64,000 nucleotides of DNA from Reyranella massiliensis 521. Its GTDB lineage: Bacteria; Pseudomonadota; Alphaproteobacteria; Reyranellales; Reyranellaceae. The stretch is from positions 1,026,002 to 1,090,001 of the forward strand of contig NZ_HE997181.1 in the NCBI RefSeq assembly GCF_000312425.1. The letters are read 5' to 3'. How positions within the stretch are numbered: position 1 is the stretch's first letter; every line of letters begins with the position of its first letter. The notes under the pieces were generated by a model. That model saw nothing but the letters and a program-made list of their open reading frames with translations, searched no databases and was not told where the DNA came from. Shown here one piece after another: positions 17,817 to 27,999 of the stretch. The position numbers and the translations under genes were made by a program.

Positions 17817-19826
17817 ATGCGGTCAAGATACGGCATGGCCATGGCTAGTGGAGCTATTGTGGCTGTGTGGACGGCGCCGACCGCAGCACAAGCGGTAACG
17901 GGCGGGGAGGGGGCCGCTGCAAATTTCCTGACCCTGCTCACCGAGCGCTTCGAATTCACGTTCTCCCAGCTACCCGCGCTCCGCGATCACATGATAGTTC
18001 TGCTCCGCGACCTCGACGGTCATGCCGCCGTTTGGATAGCAGGCATCGTCGTCGCGGGCCTCCTGGCGGAATTCGTCGTGCGGCTTGCCCTGAGCCGGGC
18101 TCGAACCAACGCTTTCGACCGGCTTGTAGCCAACACGCCGCTCAGGGCCTTCTTTCGTACCCTCCTGCTCGACGTGCTGGCGCTGGTTGCCCTGGTCGTG
18201 GCTGGCCGGATCGTTCTCGGTCGCATGGGGGGCGATGCCAACAGCATCAGCCATCAGCTCGGCCAGATGGTCCTCCATGCGCTGGTCTATTGGCGCGGTT
18301 TCAATGTCATCTTCCGGGCGTTCCTGCGGCCCGGCGCGCCCGAGGGCCGTATTGCGCCAGTCGAGAGCGACACGGCGCGGCGGCTGCTGATCGCCCTCAA
18401 TCTGGTGGTCTTGTTGCCGCTGGTCGCCGGTCTGCTGGCGCGGGCATTGCCGATCACCGGCGCGACCCGCGAAATGACCGGGGCCGCCATCATTCTTTAC
18501 GTCCCGCTGTTCGCCGCAGCCCTCGTCTATGTCGTCTGGCATTGGCGGCTCGACATGGCGGCGTGGCTGATGGCCATGGTCCCGCCGAAGGGTCTCATCC
18601 GCAAGCTGAAGCTCGACGCCGCCCGCAACTGGTGGATGGCAGGCCTTGCCTTCTACACTTTGATGGGAGTGGCGGCCGTTTACGCCGCCCTGACGGAAAG
18701 CAGCACCGCATCGCGCGGCATGGCGCTAATCGAGTCGACGCTGATTGCACTCCTGCTGTTTGAAACCCTGATGCATCGCATCACGCGGCACATCGTGTCC
18801 GAACTGCCGATGGCGGGCGACGTGGTGGCCGATTGCGTCCGCCTTTTCGTGCGGCTCTACGCGCTGATCATCATCGCCGAAGCGCTGATGGTGCGGGTGC
18901 TGGGAGCGGCAACGCCGGAGGAATGGCTCGTCCACGATCGCGGCGCCAAGCTCGCGGCGGCGAGCGCGGTGGCGATCTACGCATTCTGGCGGTTCCTGAA
19001 GTACCGCATGGATTCCTATATTGCGGCCAATCCTCTGCCGTCGGCCGATGTCAGCGGCGATCAGGAAGACGAAGTGCGCGTGGCGGCATCGCGGCTGCGG
19101 ACGCTGATGCCGCTGTTGCGGGCGATCGCGGGTGTCGCCATCGCCGTGACCGGCGGTCTGCTGGTCCTGTCGGAACTCGGGATCAACATCACGCCGTTGA
19201 TCGCGGCCTTCTCCGTCTTCGGCCTGGCGGTCTCGTTCGGCAGCCAGGCGCTGGTGCGCGATGTGGTGTCCGGCATCTTCTTCCTCGCCGAGGACTCGTT
19301 CCGCATCGGCGAGTATGTCGACTGCAGCAAGGTCAAAGGTGTCGTCGAAGGCTTTAGCGTCAGGTCGCTGAAGCTGCGGCATCAGAACGGCCAGCTCCAT
19401 ATCGTGCCGTTCGGCCAAGTCGGCCATATCACCAACTTCAGCCGCGACTGGACGGTCGTGAAGTTCAACATTGCTTTTGCCAACGGCACCGACGTGGAAC
19501 TGCTGCGCAAGACGGTGAAGAAGATCGGCCTGGAGATGATGGAAGAGCCTCAGTTCAAGCCGATCCTGATGCAGCCGCTCAAGATGCAGGGTGTCGTCGA
19601 CATCAAAGACAATTCGCTGATCATCCGCTTCAAGTTCATGGCCCGGCCAAAGAATCCGAGCATGATTCAGCGTATGGCGGTCCGGCGGATGTACGACACC
19701 TTCCCCGCGCTCGGCATCAAGTTTGCGACGCCGACTTATCCGTTCCCCATTCCGGCCACGCCGCCCGTACCGCCGGCGGCTGCGGCCGCACCAGCTGCCG
19801 CCGCGCCTCCCAAGGCGGCGGAATAG
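17817..19826 (+). CDS. MscS-family mechanosensitive channel, long form
   Basis: A 669-residue small-conductance mechanosensitive channel homologue in the inner membrane. An N-terminal signal-like helix with TAPTAAQA at its end is followed by many transmembrane segments, more than the three of E. coli MscS. The pore helix lies at about 464-488 (AFSVFGLAVSFGSQALVRDV), followed by the beta domain ISGIFFLAEDSFRIGEYV to GQVGHITNFSRDW and a C-terminal alpha-beta part. The last 27 residues are a proline- and alanine-rich tail. It relieves turgor by opening when the membrane is stretched. The ATG has a GGGAG site, and a TAGGCTC element lies 30 bases upstream. It leads an operon with the aldo/keto reductase 23 bases on. 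Confidence 0.9.
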   Translation: MRSRYGMAMASGAIVAVWTAPTAAQAVTGGEGAAANFLTLLTERFEFTFSQLPALRDHMIVLLRDLDGHAAVWIAGIVVAGLLAEFVVRLALSRARTNAFDRLVANTPLRAFFRTLLLDVLALVALVVAGRIVLGRMGGDANSISHQLGQMVLHALVYWRGFNVIFRAFLRPGAPEGRIAPVESDTARRLLIALNLVVLLPLVAGLLARALPITGATREMTGAAIILYVPLFAAALVYVVWHWRLDMAAWLMAMVPPKGLIRKLKLDAARNWWMAGLAFYTLMGVAAVYAALTESSTASRGMALIESTLIALLLFETLMHRITRHIVSELPMAGDVVADCVRLFVRLYALIIIAEALMVRVLGAATPEEWLVHDRGAKLAAASAVAIYAFWRFLKYRMDSYIAANPLPSADVSGDQEDEVRVAASRLRTLMPLLRAIAGVAIAVTGGLLVLSELGINITPLIAAFSVFGLAVSFGSQALVRDVVSGIFFLAEDSFRIGEYVDCSKVKGVVEGFSVRSLKLRHQNGQLHIVPFGQVGHITNFSRDWTVVKFNIAFANGTDVELLRKTVKKIGLEMMEEPQFKPILMQPLKMQGVVDIKDNSLIIRFKFMARPKNPSMIQRMAVRRMYDTFPALGIKFATPTYPFPIPATPPVPPAAAAAPAAAAPPKAAE

Positions 19827-19849
19827 CGATCGTCATAGAGGAGTAGGAG

Positions 19850-20806
19850 ATGCAGAAGCGTAGACTCGGCAAGTCGGACCTCGAATTCGCCCCCATCGCC
19901 TTCGGAGGCAACGTCTTCGGGTGGACGGCCGATGAGGCCATTTCGCACAAGCTGCTCGACGCCTTCGTCGATGCGGGCTTTTCCTTCGTCGATACTGCCG
20001 ACGTCTATTCCCGCTGGGCGGAGGGTCACAAGGGCGGTGAGTCCGAAACCGTCATTGGAAGCTGGCTGCGGAAGGATCCGGCCAAGCGCGACAAGGTGCT
20101 GATCGCCACCAAGTGCGGCATGGAGATGCCGGACGGCAAAGGCCTGTCGCGCGCCCATATCGTGAAATCGGTCGATGCTTCGCTGAAGCGGCTGAACACC
20201 GACCGCATCGATCTCTTCCAGTCGCACCAGGACGACAAGGATACGCCGCAGGAGGAAACGCTCGCGGCGTATGGCGAACTGATCAAGGCAGGCAAGCTCC
20301 GGGCGATCGGGGCGTCGAACTTCGAGGCGCCGCGCCTCGCCGAAGCCGCGAAGATCTCGAAAGAAAAGGGGCTGCCGGCCTATGTCAGCCTGCAGCCGCA
20401 CTACAATCTGGTGGAGCGCGGAGTGTTCGAGGGGCCGCTCGAGGACGAGTGCCTGAAAGAAGGTCTGGGCGTGATTCCCTATTGGTCACTGGCCAGCGGC
20501 TTCCTGACTGGCAAGTACCGGTCCGAGGCCGATCTCGGCAAGAGCGTGCGCGGGCCGCGTGGCGTCAAGAAATACCTCAACGACAAGGGATTCGCGGTAC
20601 TGAAGGCGGTCGACGACGCGGCCAAGAAACACAACACCAGCAACACGACCGTGGCGCTGGCCTGGTTGCTGCAGAGAAAGGCGGTTACTGCGCCGATCGT
20701 CAGCGCCACCAACCTGAACCAGCTCAAGGACCTTCTCGCGGCGCCCCAGCTCAAGCTCGATGGCGACTCGGTTACCGCGATCGACAAGGCCAGCGCACCA
20801 GCCTGA
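19850..20806 (+). CDS. Aldo/keto reductase
   Basis: An NADPH-dependent TIM-barrel oxidoreductase of 318 residues. The catalytic tetrad is visible: Asp48 and Tyr53 in [11 protein letters not shown], Lys88 in IATKCGMEM and His126 in FQSHQDD. The ending [23 protein letters not shown] is the cofactor-binding part of the AKR family, and the layout is that of the YajO/Tas/AKR11-like group with KGGESE after the tyrosine. It reduces aldehydes or ketones; the physiological substrate is not evident. It begins 23 bases after the MscS gene with GAGGAGTAGGAG as ribosome site and is followed 14 bases later by the persulfide dioxygenase gene, so all three are likely co-transcribed. Confidence 0.93.
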   Translation: MQKRRLGKSDLEFAPIAFGGNVFGWTADEAISHKLLDAFVDAGFSFVDTADVYSRWAEGHKGGESETVIGSWLRKDPAKRDKVLIATKCGMEMPDGKGLSRAHIVKSVDASLKRLNTDRIDLFQSHQDDKDTPQEETLAAYGELIKAGKLRAIGASNFEAPRLAEAAKISKEKGLPAYVSLQPHYNLVERGVFEGPLEDECLKEGLGVIPYWSLASGFLTGKYRSEADLGKSVRGPRGVKKYLNDKGFAVLKAVDDAAKKHNTSNTTVALAWLLQRKAVTAPIVSATNLNQLKDLLAAPQLKLDGDSVTAIDKASAPA

Positions 20807-20820
20807 GGACCAGAGGAACG

Positions 20821-21894
20821 ATGCTCGTCTTTCGCCAGCTCTTCGATCCTACATCGTCGACCTACACCTACCTGCTGGGCTGCAGCAGCACCCGCGAGGC
20901 GTTGCTGATCGATCCTGTCTTCGAGCAGGTGCGGCGCGACGGCGCGCTTGTCGCGGAACTGGGGCTGACGCTCTCCTGGACGCTGGACACTCACGTCCAT
21001 GCCGATCACGTCACGGGGGCCTGGCTGCTGAAGCAGCGGCTGGGCAGCCGGATCGCGCTGTCGGCCGCGTCGGGGGCGAGCGGGGCCGACCGTCTGCTGC
21101 AGGATGGCGACCGGATCGAGTTTGGCCGTCGTGCGCTCGAAGTGCGTTCGACGCCCGGGCACACGTCGGGCTGCGTCACCTATGTACTGGATGACGAGAG
21201 CATGGCATTCACGGGCGACTGCCTGATGATTCGCGGCTCGGGTCGTACCGACTTCCAGCAGGGCGATCCGCGCGCGCTTTATCGATCCGTCCGATCGCGC
21301 ATCTTCTCTCTGCCCGAAAGCTGCCTGCTCTACCCGGCGCATGATTATCGCGGCCTCACGGTCAGCAGCGTCGTCGAGGAGAAGACGTTCAATCCGCGTC
21401 TGGGCGGCGAGATCGCCGAAAACGACTATGTCGGCTACATGAAGAACCTCGACCTGCCGCATCCCAAGAAGATCGACGAGGCAGTTCCGGCCAACCTGCG
21501 GTGTGGCCAGCCCGGCAACGAAACCAAGGCTCCGAGCGAGCCGACCTGGGCGCCGCTGCGATTCACGTTCGGCGGCATCTGGGAAGTCGAGCCGCCATGG
21601 CTCGAAGAGAATCTGGCGAAGGTACGCGTCGTCGACGTGCGTGAACCATCCGAGTTCATCGGCCCCCTGGGACACATTCAGGGAGCTACTCTTGTGCCAT
21701 TGGGAGAACTGGCGGCCCGCGCCAAGGAACTGCCAAAGGACAAGCCGATCGTTGCGGTATGCCGCGCCGGCAGCCGCTCGGCTCAGGCGACCACCATCCT
21801 GCAGAAGGCGGGCTTTACCGATATCGCCAACCTGCCCGGCGGGATGTTGCGCTGGCGGGCCGAAGGCCGCAGCGTGGAGGGCGGCGCAATCTAA
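20821..21894 (+). CDS. Persulfide dioxygenase-like MBL protein fused to a rhodanese domain
   Basis: A 357-residue two-domain protein. The N-terminal MBL domain has [12 protein letters not shown] (His58, His60, Asp62, His63), His114 in STPGHTSGC, Asp133 in [17 protein letters not shown] and His174 in YPAHDY; the GRTDFQ segment is the glutathione persulfide dioxygenase (ETHE1) signature. The C-terminal rhodanese domain (about 250-357) has active-site Cys314 in [14 protein letters not shown]1 oxidises glutathione persulfide to sulfite, and rhodanese moves the sulfane sulfur, so the fusion links both steps of sulfide detoxification. The ATG at 20821 follows GAGGAACG; codons upstream are inside the reductase gene. 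Third gene of the MscS operon. Confidence 0.92.
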   Translation: MLVFRQLFDPTSSTYTYLLGCSSTREALLIDPVFEQVRRDGALVAELGLTLSWTLDTHVHADHVTGAWLLKQRLGSRIALSAASGASGADRLLQDGDRIEFGRRALEVRSTPGHTSGCVTYVLDDESMAFTGDCLMIRGSGRTDFQQGDPRALYRSVRSRIFSLPESCLLYPAHDYRGLTVSSVVEEKTFNPRLGGEIAENDYVGYMKNLDLPHPKKIDEAVPANLRCGQPGNETKAPSEPTWAPLRFTFGGIWEVEPPWLEENLAKVRVVDVREPSEFIGPLGHIQGATLVPLGELAARAKELPKDKPIVAVCRAGSRSAQATTILQKAGFTDIANLPGGMLRWRAEGRSVEGGAI

Positions 21895-21903
21895 GCCAGA
21901 GCG

Positions 21904-22773
21904 TCAGAAGCCATAGAGCTTCGACGGCGTGTCCTTCAGGATGATCGCCCGCGTCGCCTCGTCGGGCACCCATTCCTCGAACCATTTGAGGGTCAAGGGG
22001 TAGGTCTTGGTCCTGTCGAGGGCAGTGTCGGTATGCGGCCAGTCGCTGCCCCACATCAGCCGGGCCGGACCGAAGGCGTCGAGCAGCATCGGCGTCGCTG
22101 CCCGTGCGCGTTCCGGCCCGACGCGATAGGCGCCGCACATCACGACCCAGACGCGCTCGGTCTTAGCGCTGTCCAGCAGCGCCTTGAAGCCGGGATCGCG
22201 CATCGGGCCCAGGGTGCGGTCGAACATGCCGTAGTGCGGGATCACGACCTTGTGGCCGCCGTCGAGCAGGACCGGAAGGATCTCCGGCAGACGTCGGCTC
22301 TCGGCATAGAGGTGGATCGGCCAGTCGCGCTTCAGCGCCTCGGCCAGCATCTCGCGATAGGCGGACCATTGCGGCGTCGGCAGGCCATAGATGGGAAAGC
22401 GCAGGCCGCGCACGCCGATCTGCGCCAGGTTCTCCCAGTCGTGGGCCGTTACTTCGATGGACGGCGACACCCAGGGCACGCCGCGGAAGCGGCCGGGCTC
22501 GGCCCTCAGCGCTTCGAACAAATAGGAGTTGTCGAAACCCAGGAACGACGGCTGCAGGAGCACAGCGTGGCCCAAGCCGTTGGTCTCGGCGAGAGCAAGC
22601 AAGGTCTGCCACGAGGCATCGTAGGTTGGCACATAGCGGGCATCGATTGTGGTCTTCAGCCCCCGCACGAAGGCGTGCGTATGGGAGTCAACGGCCGCAG
22701 GCACGGCAGCTGTCGCTGGCAGAGCTGCTGCACCCAAACCCCCAACGACAAAAGCACGACGCGATATCTTCAC
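21904..22773 (-). CDS. Tat-exported amidohydrolase-2 family protein
   Basis: A 289-residue TIM-barrel hydrolase of the amidohydrolase-2 family (lactonases and decarboxylases such as 2-pyrone-4,6-dicarboxylate lactonase). The metal-side motif DSHTHAF comes right after the signal; further candidates are His in VVIPHYGMFDR and the C-terminal MWGSDWPHT with its conserved Asp. The N-terminus MKISRRAFVVGGLGAAALP with TAAVPA is a twin-arginine signal, which is unusual for this mostly cytoplasmic family and implies a periplasmic substrate. It converges with the rhodanese fusion, 9 bases apart, and follows the DedA gene by 28 bases, so it could share that transcript. Substrate unknown. Confidence 0.88.
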   Translation of the reverse strand: MKISRRAFVVGGLGAAALPATAAVPAAVDSHTHAFVRGLKTTIDARYVPTYDASWQTLLALAETNGLGHAVLLQPSFLGFDNSYLFEALRAEPGRFRGVPWVSPSIEVTAHDWENLAQIGVRGLRFPIYGLPTPQWSAYREMLAEALKRDWPIHLYAESRRLPEILPVLLDGGHKVVIPHYGMFDRTLGPMRDPGFKALLDSAKTERVWVVMCGAYRVGPERARAATPMLLDAFGPARLMWGSDWPHTDTALDRTKTYPLTLKWFEEWVPDEATRAIILKDTPSKLYGF

Positions 22774-22801
22774 CGTCCGGCGCTCCTGTCCAACCGCCCG
22801 A

Positions 22802-23398
22802 CTAATCCGCGGGCTTGCGCTCGATTACCCGTTCCAGACGCCGGGTAAGGAACCAGGCGAGGGCGAGGAAAGCCACCAGCATGACGATACCGAAGACCTG
22901 GAGCGCATCGTTCATCGTCTTCTCGGAAGCATAGCCGAAGCCATAGCCGATCGAGACGGCGGCGCTCGCCCACAGGCCGGCGGCAATGAAGTTGAGGATC
23001 AGAAAGCGCGGCCAGCCGAGGGAGGAGGCGCCATAGGCGAAGCCTGCGACGTTGCGGATGATGCGGGGATAGCGGTGGATCAGGATCATCCAGACGTGAT
23101 GGCGGTCGGCAAGCCGGGCTGCTCCGTCGACGGCGCGTCGCAGGCGCGGGAACCGTCCGAGCCAGCCGGTTCCGAAGCGCCGCCCGACCCAGAAGCGTAT
23201 GACGTCGCCCGCGAAGGTGCCGGCCCAGCAGGCGGCCACGGCATATTCATAGCTCAGGGCGTTGGCTTGGGCGGCATAGCCCGAGAAGAGGGCGAGCAAC
23301 AGGCTGTTCGCCATCGAGTAGATGGCGAGGAAGCTATAGGCAACATCGCCATGCTGGCGGATGAGGTCGAGGAAGGACGCGACGTCGTTGGGAAACAC
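22802..23398 (-). CDS. DedA family membrane protein
   Basis: A 198-residue inner-membrane protein of the DedA/SNARE-associated family, whose members act as lipid flippases or in envelope homeostasis. The core shows the re-entrant segment CWAGTFAGDVIRFWVGRRFG (about 57-76) and HRYPRIIRNVAGFAYGAS (about 107-124), the family's F/YxPxxR region. A basic tail RRLERVIERKPAD ends it. The start is a GTG at 23398; a GGGAG site precedes it but lies in a hairpin (23398-23422). It follows the giant secreted protein by 27 bases on the same strand and precedes the amidohydrolase by 28 bases. Confidence 0.88.
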   Translation of the reverse strand: MFPNDVASFLDLIRQHGDVAYSFLAIYSMANSLLLALFSGYAAQANALSYEYAVAACWAGTFAGDVIRFWVGRRFGTGWLGRFPRLRRAVDGAARLADRHHVWMILIHRYPRIIRNVAGFAYGASSLGWPRFLILNFIAAGLWASAAVSIGYGFGYASEKTMNDALQVFGIVMLVAFLALAWFLTRRLERVIERKPAD

Positions 23399-23422
23399 CG
23401 CCTCTCCCTACAGAAGAGGCGG
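23398..23422 (-). terminator. Hairpin at the DedA start, possible terminator or translation control
   Basis: On the minus strand CCGCCTCT and AGAGGCGG pair over 8 bp around a 9-base loop. The right arm ends on the first base of the DedA GTG start and the GGGAGAGG ribosome site lies in the loop and right arm. It starts 4 bases past the stop region of the large protease gene. No T-run follows, so it could weaken read-through or hide the DedA ribosome site. Confidence 0.5.
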
Positions 23423-23425
23423 CCT

Positions 23426-26400
23426 TTAGACCAGCCAGCCGTTGCCGTAGGCGCTGGTGAAGTCGAGCTGGACGATGAGGTCGTTGAAGTCGTAGTCGCC
23501 GCCGCCGCGCGTGTCCTCCCAGCCCCAGGTGTTGGCGCCGTAGTTGAAGAGATGGGCGGTGCTGTCGCCGTTGGCTTGGCCGAAGGCGAAGAAGGTGTCG
23601 CCGCTCGACCGATTGGTGAGCTGCATGGCGATCATGTCGCCCGAGTTGACGTTGGTGATCTGGGCCTGGGCATAGAGGCCGTAGCCCGGACCCTGCAGGG
23701 CCGTGCCACCACCTTGCAGGCCGTAGACACGGCCTGCCGCCGCCGCGGCGTAGCCGGCATCACCGGGGTTGAGCGTGCCGATCGCGCCGCTCAGATTGTC
23801 GACCTTGTAGAAGGAAAGCGAGAGGCTGTCCTCGCCGTTCTGGCGCACCCGCACGACGGCGTTCTGGTCGCTGGCGGCGCCGACGGTCTCGGCCACGGCG
23901 ACGGCGCGCGCCAGATGGACGGTGCCCCCCGTGACATAGCTCGTGACGCCTGTCTCTTCGTTCTTCGCGGAGAAGGGCTGGGTCGAGAAGTCGACGATGC
24001 CGTAGGAGCTGGTCAGGCTGGCCTGGGGGGCCGAGGCCTGGCCCTGTCCGATGGTGGCCGAGACGGCCTGGCCGGTGGTGGCGTCCTGCCATCCGACCCA
24101 GCCCTGGCTCTGCTTGTCGAACATGCGCACCAGGTTGGCGTCGAAGTCCGACTGCAGCGACTGCTGGGCGAACTGGGCGGTCCAGGCGAACTGACTGGCG
24201 ACGGGCGCGCCGAGATCGATGGTCTGGGCCCCGATGGTGAGCTTGGTGTCGATCCCCGCCGCGATGGTGTTAGCCTGGATCAGCAGGGTCTGGGTGGCGT
24301 CGATGTTCCAGCCACCCGCCCCATTGGCGACGACGAGGCCGGGCGAATCGGCATACGAGGTCTGGTGATGGGCGATCTCGGTCAGCGCGCGCGCCAGCAA
24401 GGTGCCGTTGGGCGTGCCCAGCCCACTCACCAGATCGTAGCCGGGGCCGGCAGAATAGCCGTAGCCGGTCGGCGTGATCTGCTGGCCGTCGCTGGTATAG
24501 TCACCGCCCAGCACGAACGACGAAGTGTTGTTGCCGGTGGTGATGTCGTTGAACGAGGCTGGCTTGATCGCCGCGGCGATGTAGAGCAGATCGTTCATGT
24601 AGCCGAGCTGCGGCAGGTTTTGGTCGGCGAAGATCGTATTGACCTGCGATGCGAAGGCAGCCCAGAGCGGCGTGGCGGCGCTGGTGCCGTCGTCGTTCTG
24701 CAGGCCCTGCATGTCGGCGCCAGGCACCTTGTAGAGCATGTTGCCGCCGGCATTGGCCGAGACGTCGGGCGTACCGCGGCCGGGCAACTGGCTGGGATCG
24801 CTCGTTACCGGCACAAGACCGTAGGCGGTCTGGTACCAAGGCGTTGGCTGGCTGGGATCGACGCCGCCCGAGCCAGTATTGTTGTGGATGTAGCCCGTGC
24901 CGCCCGGATTGGAGATCGTGGTGCCGTCCACGTAGTAGCGGTTCCACACGGTCTCGATCAGGGTCGCCGCACCGCCGCTTGCGCCGACAGGCGACGTCTT
25001 CAGGCCGCCGGCGATCAATGACCAGATCGTCGCCAGGTCGCCGCCCAGGGCGTTGTTGACGATCGTGCCCAGCGTGGCGTCGGCCTGCGCCGATCCGACG
25101 GTGCTGAGCGAAGTGCCGCCCACCATCACCGCATAAGGGCTGGCTCGGCTTGTGCTGACGTTGGTGACGCCGTTGCCGGTCTGGTTGCCCGAACCGCCGT
25201 CGCCGTTGTCGTTGAACACCGAGATGTTGCGCAGCGCCGCATCAACGAAGAGTTCGCGCGAGGCGTTGTAGAAGGGCGAACCCGGAGCGGTCTGCGGCGA
25301 GTAGCCGAAGGACGAGGTGATGACCGCCGGATTGTTCGCGGTATCCCAGAAAGCAGCCTGATAGGCCGTGTAGGCATTGGTCTGCGGGCCGGCGCCGGCA
25401 TAGATGACGAGCGGGCTCTGCGGGTTGATCGACGTAACGACGCCGACGTCGAGCGAGCGCTCCCCGGCCGGATTGAAGGCCGGCGGCGTCACGGTGGGAT
25501 AGGCCTGGCCACCCGGCGCCACGAGCGTGACGTTGGCACTCGTCGTGATGCCGGCGGCAGCGCGATAGGCATCGATGGCCGCCTGGAAGCCTGCGCCGGC
25601 GTTGTCGCCGGGCAGCGCGGTGCCGACACCGGGCTCGACCAGGCCGATGGCGCCGGTCGCCACGCCGGCCGGCAGTGGGAAGTTGTAGTAGGTGTTCGCG
25701 ATCTCGCCGGGGAAGGGGCTGGTCTTCGCCGTGGAGGCATTGCCCGGGCTTTGCCAGCCCTGTTCGAGCGTCACGCTCTGGCTGGCGGTGCCGGGATTGG
25801 CCAGTACGGGGTGGAACTTGTCGGTGTCGAACCACAGGTTCGAGACACCGCTGCCCGTGAGTGCAGTCGGCAGCGACAGGCTGCCGGTCCAGTACCAGGA
25901 CTCGCTGCTGCCGCTGCCCCTCGTCATCCACTGGGCCTGCGGGCCGAACAGGGTCGAGAAGTTTTCGGCGGTCACTTCCACCCAGATGGTGCGCGACTCG
26001 GCCGAGGAGACATAGCCGCCGCCAGAAGCGACGACGTCGATACCGAGCTTTCCAAGCTCGGTCACGACGTTGTTGTACTGAGTCTGGTCGGCGCCGTAGG
26101 TCGACCACAGCGTGCCGCTGTCGTTGAGTGTCTTCAGTTCCTTCTGACGATCCGCCCAGCTCATGTTCAGCAGGGCGGTCGGGGCGTTGGCGCGGTCGAG
26201 CACCAATGCGACGTTCATCTTGAGGCCGGCCGCCAGTGCGCCGCCGCTCGGTCCCTCGGTCGCGTTGCTGCGCCAGCTTCCCAGGTCCATGTAGCTCGAA
26301 TTGGCGAGCGAGCTGTAGGTGGGATGGAACGAAACGTCGCCGGGATCGATCGAGGCGCCGTTGGCGATGATGATGGTGTCCTCGATCAGGCCGTCGGCCG

Positions 26401-27886
26401 AAGTGACCTTCCAGTGCGTGTCGTCGACCTTGGTGAAGCTGGCGCCGTCGGCCGCCGTGCCATAGCCGAAGAACTGGAAGACATCGCCCTGGCCACCGGC
26501 GCTGCTGCTGGAGAAGTCGGTCACGATGTCGCCGTTGGCCTGGCCGGCGGTGAACTGGAAGATGTCGGCGCCGGGGCCGCCCACCAGCGTGTCGATGCCG
26601 GCGCCGCCGTCCAGCACGTCGTCGCCGTCGCCGCCTGCCAGTACATCGTTGCCGGCGCCGCCCTGCAGCGTGTCGTTGCCCGCGACGCCGTAGAGCTGGT
26701 CGTCGCCGCCCCCGCCTTGCAGGAGATCGTTGCCGTTGTCGCCCAGCAGCGTGTCGGCACCATTGCCGCCGATCAGAATGTCGTTGCCGTCGCCGCCGCT
26801 CAGGCTGGAGGCGACATTGGAGGCCCTGATCGTGTCGTTGCCGCTGCCGCCAATCGCGGTTTCGACCACCGTGTCGAAGGCGATGCCGATATTGTTCACC
26901 TTGCCGCCGGCTGAGGAGAAGGTGCCGGGGTTGAGGTCGACATAGGCATTCTGGCTGAAGCCGGAGAGGTTCAGGGCGTTGTTGGTGCCGTGGCTCCAGA
27001 GGGTGACGATGGCGGCCGGGTTATTGCCGGTACCGAAGTCGTAGATGCTCTTGAAGTAGCCGGTGAAGCTCGAGTTGAAACCGAAGGTCTGGTTGCCGCC
27101 AAACGTGTCGCTGGTCGAGGCGCCGTACAGTCGCTGGATGGCGAGAATGTCCATCATCTGCGGCGTCAACGGCTGGTACTGCGAGCCATCGGCAGTCTTG
27201 CCCCAGCTCGCATACACCGGATAGTCGCCATAGTACGTCGTCCCGGTGTCGCCCGGGTTGATGTACGACATGATCGACCACAGGGACGTATCGTAGACGC
27301 CGAATTGCTGCTGCCGGGCGTTGACCGCGCCGTTATAGGGGCCGGAGTGGCCCAGGCCGATGATGTGGCCGAGTTCGTGGATGACTGTCGAATAGGGATA
27401 GCCGCCGACGGCATTGGAATTGCCGTCTAGTGGACCGTAGCCGTTCCAGGTTGTGTCGATGGTGACGATCGCCCCGCTGGCGGGCGCCTTGACGATCGTG
27501 CTGCTGCCGACGGGAACGTTCGCGTCGGTGTTGAAGTTTGCATACGCTTGCTTGTTGGGGAGCCGCTGGATGGTGACATTGGCGGCGGCCGCATCGTCGG
27601 CCAGCGAAAAGGAGATATTGGCGATCCCCGACCATTGGGCGAAAGCGCCTTCCCAGATAGTTTTCTCGGTATTGTTCCAGTTTGCGGCGGCATCGAACCA
27701 ATATTTGACGGTGCCGCCGCCGGTTCCCGGGGTCGCGTCACCCCACTTGATTGCGTTCGACGTCGGACCGTAGGTCGGCGGAACGTTGCCAGTGTAGGTG
27801 TAATACGAGGTGGCGGCGGCCTGGTTGGCGTCATTGACGCCCGAGAGGAACGTAACTTCAGTCTCGTATGGACCAAAACTCGGCAT
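23426..27886 (-). CDS. Secreted two-protease protein: M10 zinc domain, RTX repeats, S53 sedolisin domain, DUF4114-like tail
   Basis: A 1486-residue protein. Domain 1 (about 45-260) is a serralysin/matrixin-like zinc protease with [11 protein letters not shown] at 170-180 (His170, Glu171, His174, His180) and a Met-turn SIMSY (Met206, Tyr208). Domain 2 (346-440) is a run of GGxGxDxLx RTX nonapeptides that bind calcium. Domain 3 begins with a sedolisin propeptide-like part (about 545-690) and continues as an S53 protease: Glu809 and Asp813 in GERSLDVG, Asp893 in FNDNGDGG, Ser1069 in [10 protein letters not shown], and the calcium site FNDIT with [12 protein letters not shown]. Domain 4 (about 1330-1486) ends with [18 protein letters not shown], typical of DUF4114. 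No N-terminal signal is seen, so type I secretion is likely; no T1SS genes are in the window. The ATG at 27886 is preferred to a TTG at 27901. Confidence 0.9.
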   Translation of the reverse strand: MPSFGPYETEVTFLSGVNDANQAAATSYYTYTGNVPPTYGPTSNAIKWGDATPGTGGGTVKYWFDAAANWNNTEKTIWEGAFAQWSGIANISFSLADDAAAANVTIQRLPNKQAYANFNTDANVPVGSSTIVKAPASGAIVTIDTTWNGYGPLDGNSNAVGGYPYSTVIHELGHIIGLGHSGPYNGAVNARQQQFGVYDTSLWSIMSYINPGDTGTTYYGDYPVYASWGKTADGSQYQPLTPQMMDILAIQRLYGASTSDTFGGNQTFGFNSSFTGYFKSIYDFGTGNNPAAIVTLWSHGTNNALNLSGFSQNAYVDLNPGTFSSAGGKVNNIGIAFDTVVETAIGGSGNDTIRASNVASSLSGGDGNDILIGGNGADTLLGDNGNDLLQGGGGDDQLYGVAGNDTLQGGAGNDVLAGGDGDDVLDGGAGIDTLVGGPGADIFQFTAGQANGDIVTDFSSSSAGGQGDVFQFFGYGTAADGASFTKVDDTHWKVTSADGLIEDTIIIANGASIDPGDVSFHPTYSSLANSSYMDLGSWRSNATEGPSGGALAAGLKMNVALVLDRANAPTALLNMSWADRQKELKTLNDSGTLWSTYGADQTQYNNVVTELGKLGIDVVASGGGYVSSAESRTIWVEVTAENFSTLFGPQAQWMTRGSGSSESWYWTGSLSLPTALTGSGVSNLWFDTDKFHPVLANPGTASQSVTLEQGWQSPGNASTAKTSPFPGEIANTYYNFPLPAGVATGAIGLVEPGVGTALPGDNAGAGFQAAIDAYRAAAGITTSANVTLVAPGGQAYPTVTPPAFNPAGERSLDVGVVTSINPQSPLVIYAGAGPQTNAYTAYQAAFWDTANNPAVITSSFGYSPQTAPGSPFYNASRELFVDAALRNISVFNDNGDGGSGNQTGNGVTNVSTSRASPYAVMVGGTSLSTVGSAQADATLGTIVNNALGGDLATIWSLIAGGLKTSPVGASGGAATLIETVWNRYYVDGTTISNPGGTGYIHNNTGSGGVDPSQPTPWYQTAYGLVPVTSDPSQLPGRGTPDVSANAGGNMLYKVPGADMQGLQNDDGTSAATPLWAAFASQVNTIFADQNLPQLGYMNDLLYIAAAIKPASFNDITTGNNTSSFVLGGDYTSDGQQITPTGYGYSAGPGYDLVSGLGTPNGTLLARALTEIAHHQTSYADSPGLVVANGAGGWNIDATQTLLIQANTIAAGIDTKLTIGAQTIDLGAPVASQFAWTAQFAQQSLQSDFDANLVRMFDKQSQGWVGWQDATTGQAVSATIGQGQASAPQASLTSSYGIVDFSTQPFSAKNEETGVTSYVTGGTVHLARAVAVAETVGAASDQNAVVRVRQNGEDSLSLSFYKVDNLSGAIGTLNPGDAGYAAAAAGRVYGLQGGGTALQGPGYGLYAQAQITNVNSGDMIAMQLTNRSSGDTFFAFGQANGDSTAHLFNYGANTWGWEDTRGGGDYDFNDLIVQLDFTSAYGNGWLV
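26567..26851 (-). repeat. RTX calcium-binding nonapeptide repeats
   Basis: Within the secreted protease, residues about 346-440 carry roughly nine GGxGxDxLx units, such as [27 protein letters not shown] and GGPGADIF. They fold into a calcium-loaded beta-roll that helps type I secreted proteins fold outside the cell. At the DNA level this is a run of near-repeats of about 27 bases with diverged codons. Confidence 0.92.
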
Positions 27887-27922
27887 GGGCTCGCGACTCA
27901 AAAGAACGATACGGGTTGCGGC

Positions 27923-27950
27923 AAGATATCAGTCGACCTGAAGCTAGCAA
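27923..27950 (-). promoter_or_regulatory. Candidate promoter of the secreted protease
   Basis: On the minus strand TTGCTA (27950-27945) and TATCTT (27928-27923) are separated by 16 bases, a reasonable sigma-70 pair about 36 bases before the ATG at 27886. No clear ribosome site follows. Support is sequence likeness only. Confidence 0.4.
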
Positions 27951-27999
27951 GCCGAATAGGCGAGTCTTTCGCTCGGCCGGTTCTTGGTTGCGCGGGCTC

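Noticed and set aside
22649-25021. 790-codon plus-strand frame over the DedA and protease genes
   Set aside because: Covers parts of three real minus-strand genes and their gaps; composition is typical of antisense frames.
26567-26851. Short regular DNA repeats resembling a CRISPR array
   Set aside because: They are in-frame, diverged 27-base units coding for RTX nonapeptides, with no unique spacers and no cas genes.
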